Positions 62,220-64,000 of a stretch of 64,000 nt of DNA are shown piece by piece. The translations under genes and the position numbers were made by a program. This stretch comes from Candidatus Zixiibacteriota bacterium. GTDB lineage: Bacteria; Zixibacteria; MSB-5A5; GN15; JACZUZ01. The notes beneath the pieces are model-generated. The model was not told the DNA's origin. It ran no database searches and was given only the letters and a program-made list of their open reading frames with translations. Within the stretch, counting starts at the first letter, position 1; the number at the start of each line of letters is the position of its first letter. The DNA is taken from NCBI GenBank assembly GCA_024280775.1, contig JAJRPM010000009.1, positions 35,741 to 99,740 on the forward strand, read 5' to 3'.

Positions 62220-63296
62220 CTACTGAGCTTCAAGAAGTTTGCCAGCCCGTCTTTCAAGATTCACTCTTTTTTCGATATAAGGAATATCTTGAGCGATGGC
62301 TGTCAGTCCCTGTACCATTCCCCAAACCGTTCTGGGATCTTCGTTCTGTTTATGCGCCGCGTCCCAGGCGTTTTCGATTTCTGATTTGCTGAATCTACTA
62401 TTGGTGAGTCGTTTGGTAACATATTCTAAATCATCGCCTAATTGTGCCGCACGAGTCCCTTTCACCATTGTCTTGATTTCATCTTTGAATGATGAGTTTC
62501 TCACGAAGCTTTCGAGAGCTGGAATGGCATCATTGACGAAGTGACCCTGCGCCCGACTACGATGATAGATACTGATTTCGTTTACGTGTTCTGCGCCCCA
62601 AACAATATGATTGGCGCAAACATAATTGTACAAGAAAGTCATCAGTCCGAAAGTAGAGCTACCGGTTTCTGAGTTCCAACAGAAAAACCCACGACCTAGC
62701 TTGGCTCCTCCGACATCAACTGCGTCCTCTTCATTGACCATAAACGCAAACATATCTCGATCCGAAGCGTACAGCCCGGTACCTCGACTGCTGTGTGTAT
62801 CGCTGAGTTCAGCTGGCGTTTTCCACGAAGAACCGTCAGTCGCTTCAATCAATTGTCCCACTACATCCGCATCCCAAATACGGCCGTACTTTGGACCTGT
62901 GAAAGCCGCAGCAACCAGTGATGAATTGCCGTTTGAATAGCCTTCCATTCGATATAGAGTGTTGCAACTTTTTGTTGAACTCTTGAGACCATATCGCAAA
63001 CAGTCATTCGCAAGTTCAGGAGTTAGCGAGCGCAAGTAAGACGCCGGCGCGCCAATATGTGAAGCGAGTTGACCGAGCGACCAATGTGTTAGCGCCGCAG
63101 GTCGTTCACTACCGTTTAGAACCAAAGAGCCTGAAGGCATTGCCTCTGTATGCAAATCACGTATCTCACGTATTTGCTGGGACGAATTGTCCTTGCGTGA
63201 TGAGGTGAAAGCAAATAAGTCCTCCAACGATGAAAAAGTCTCATCAGGCGAACGATTCATCCATTGTTGGTGAGCTTGAACCAGATTGATTGTCAT
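62220..63296 (-). CDS. DUF932 phage/plasmid-like protein
   Basis: A 358-residue protein of the DUF932 / phage-plasmid-like TIGR03299-type family. Features: SLGQLASHIGAPASYLRSL, ASDRDMFAFMVNEE, RGFFCWNSETGSSTFGLMTF (in part) and VCANHIVWG. These proteins are widespread on plasmids, phages and integrative elements; function unknown. The frame starts at TTG 63311; ATG 63296 is chosen. Strong sign that the surroundings are mobile DNA. Confidence 0.85.
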   Translation of the reverse strand: MTINLVQAHQQWMNRSPDETFSSLEDLFAFTSSRKDNSSQQIREIRDLHTEAMPSGSLVLNGSERPAALTHWSLGQLASHIGAPASYLRSLTPELANDCLRYGLKSSTKSCNTLYRMEGYSNGNSSLVAAAFTGPKYGRIWDADVVGQLIEATDGSSWKTPAELSDTHSSRGTGLYASDRDMFAFMVNEEDAVDVGGAKLGRGFFCWNSETGSSTFGLMTFLYNYVCANHIVWGAEHVNEISIYHRSRAQGHFVNDAIPALESFVRNSSFKDEIKTMVKGTRAAQLGDDLEYVTKRLTNSRFSKSEIENAWDAAHKQNEDPRTVWGMVQGLTAIAQDIPYIEKRVNLERRAGKLLEAQ

Positions 63297-63320
63297 GCGA
63301 GATGAAATCAACTCTACTAT

Positions 63321-63842
63321 TTAGACTTTGGTCTCGAACAGAGGAACTTCATTATTTCCAACGCTTGACGAGGCCTGATTCAGCCATCGACCAACTGCGC
63401 TCCAGGTAACCTCGGCCACTGGCCGATTACAGTCTTTCTTGATTTCAGTGGGAACCCATATATTGTCTTTCTGGGTCAGCGCAAGTGTGCATCGTTCTGG
63501 CCTTAAAACCTTGTAGATGTATGTGCGTTGTTGGATGGCTATATGCTCAATGTAAGAAGCGACACAGTTGTGTTGTTCACGGCCTTCGTTGAATAAATCC
63601 TGGATACTTGTGATTGGCACGATAGTTTCGGTTCCTTCCACCGGAGGAGGTGGAAGCGGTATATCAACTTTCGATCTGCGAGAGTTGTTTAACTTATCTA
63701 TCAGTGAGTCGTGGAATTCCCTCAGATGGGCCAATCGTCGAATTGGCTGTAGCTTCTTTCCATTCGGGGAAACAACTCTATACATATTCAGGCTATCTTG
63801 AAGCTCATGTGCCGCCTTTGCGTGATGATCTTCCTCGCTCAT
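63321..63842 (-). CDS. PcfJ-like protein
   Basis: A 173-residue protein. DLFNEGREQHNCVASYIEHI and ERCTLALTQKDN followed by IKKDCNRPV match the conserved part of PcfJ-like proteins: a G-x-x-x-x-H-C-V-x-x-Y motif, ER-x-T-L, and a Gly/Asn-rich end. They are common on conjugative plasmids and ICEs with unknown function. The start is ATG 63842; the frame extends to TTG 63872. It lies 24 bases upstream of the DUF932 gene, a frequent pairing on mobile elements. Confidence 0.7.
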   Translation of the reverse strand: MSEEDHHAKAAHELQDSLNMYRVVSPNGKKLQPIRRLAHLREFHDSLIDKLNNSRRSKVDIPLPPPPVEGTETIVPITSIQDLFNEGREQHNCVASYIEHIAIQQRTYIYKVLRPERCTLALTQKDNIWVPTEIKKDCNRPVAEVTWSAVGRWLNQASSSVGNNEVPLFETKV

Positions 63843-64000
63843 ATTCGAGATTTCTTCGATGTATGTCGTCAAACAAAGTGGACATCACGTTGCTAGAAGT
63901 TAAGTCACAGTTTCTTGTTTTGCAACTGCTTTCCAGTATGCGTTTCTCCTTCGCTTGCTTGTCTCCTTCCTGATTCGTTCACGCCTCTTCAGTATCCCAG

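Noticed and set aside
50292..64000. CRISPR array or Cas genes in the element
   Set aside because: No regularly spaced direct repeats and no Cas-like protein were seen.

Overview
The window looks like the chromosome of a Gram-negative-type bacterium of moderate GC. LptF and LptG, several lipobox-bearing lipoproteins and a secreted PKD-repeat protease point to an outer membrane. A DUF4846 protein, parallel beta-helix proteins and PKD subtilases suggest the FCB/Zixibacteria-like part of the tree. That placement is an impression from gene content, not a phylogenetic result. Gene starts are often TTG or GTG, and compact operons with 1-4 nt overlaps are common.

Layout. 1-5000: an aminotransferase tail, then a fumarylacetoacetase-family / flavin-reductase-like / acetoacetyl-CoA synthetase operon (probable end of aromatic amino acid breakdown), facing an SDR oxidoreductase. 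5180-7580: a molybdopterin operon with a P-loop kinase-like protein, MoaD and a single MoaE-MoeB-rhodanese fusion. 7650-15740: a reverse-strand block with a DEAD-box helicase, a trypsin-like protease, a UbiD decarboxylase and a large subtilisin-like lipoprotein with five PKD domains, separated by palindromic repeats. 16550-30060: forward-strand housekeeping genes (DUF2953 and GerW pair, YajC, peptide deformylase, Met-tRNA formyltransferase, RNase E/G, CYTH protein), secreted proteins, a tRNA-Ser(UGA), a cold-shock gene with a possible leader peptide, and a beta-lactamase-fold/rhodanese persulfide enzyme. 30100-41400: chemoreceptor, Rrf2 and Lrp regulators, EamA exporter, PAS-LuxR regulator, LeuB-like dehydrogenase, GNAT. 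41500-50180: M1 aminopeptidase, an ABC-2 transporter whose permease is broken by a frameshift in a T4 run, LptG/LptF, and a YhaM-like HD nuclease.

From the tRNA-Ser(GGA) at 50292 onward the sequence is an integrated mobile element: a tyrosine integrase next to the tRNA, then almost only reverse-strand genes to the window end. Its integrase-proximal operon (57065 back to 51610) holds an eight-cysteine treble-clef/RING-like protein, a HerA/FtsK-type ATPase with a possible nuclease-like C-terminus, a four-helix membrane protein, a 75-residue small protein, a Prok-E2 family-E-like protein, a JAMM/JAB peptidase, a ThiF/E1-like enzyme and an excisionase. This is a ubiquitin-like conjugation cassette coupled to a DNA-translocase-type ATPase, and is the most unusual part of the window. 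The E1 reading frame is interrupted by one in-frame amber codon at 52650-52652, directly before the conserved NLNR motif, and the E2-like protein has no internal cysteine. The cassette may therefore be decaying, or may work non-canonically.

A second element operon (63842 back to 58440) carries PcfJ-like and DUF932 proteins typical of plasmid/ICE-like DNA, coiled-coil proteins, a degenerate N6-methylase-like protein, a winged-helix protein and another HerA-like ATPase.
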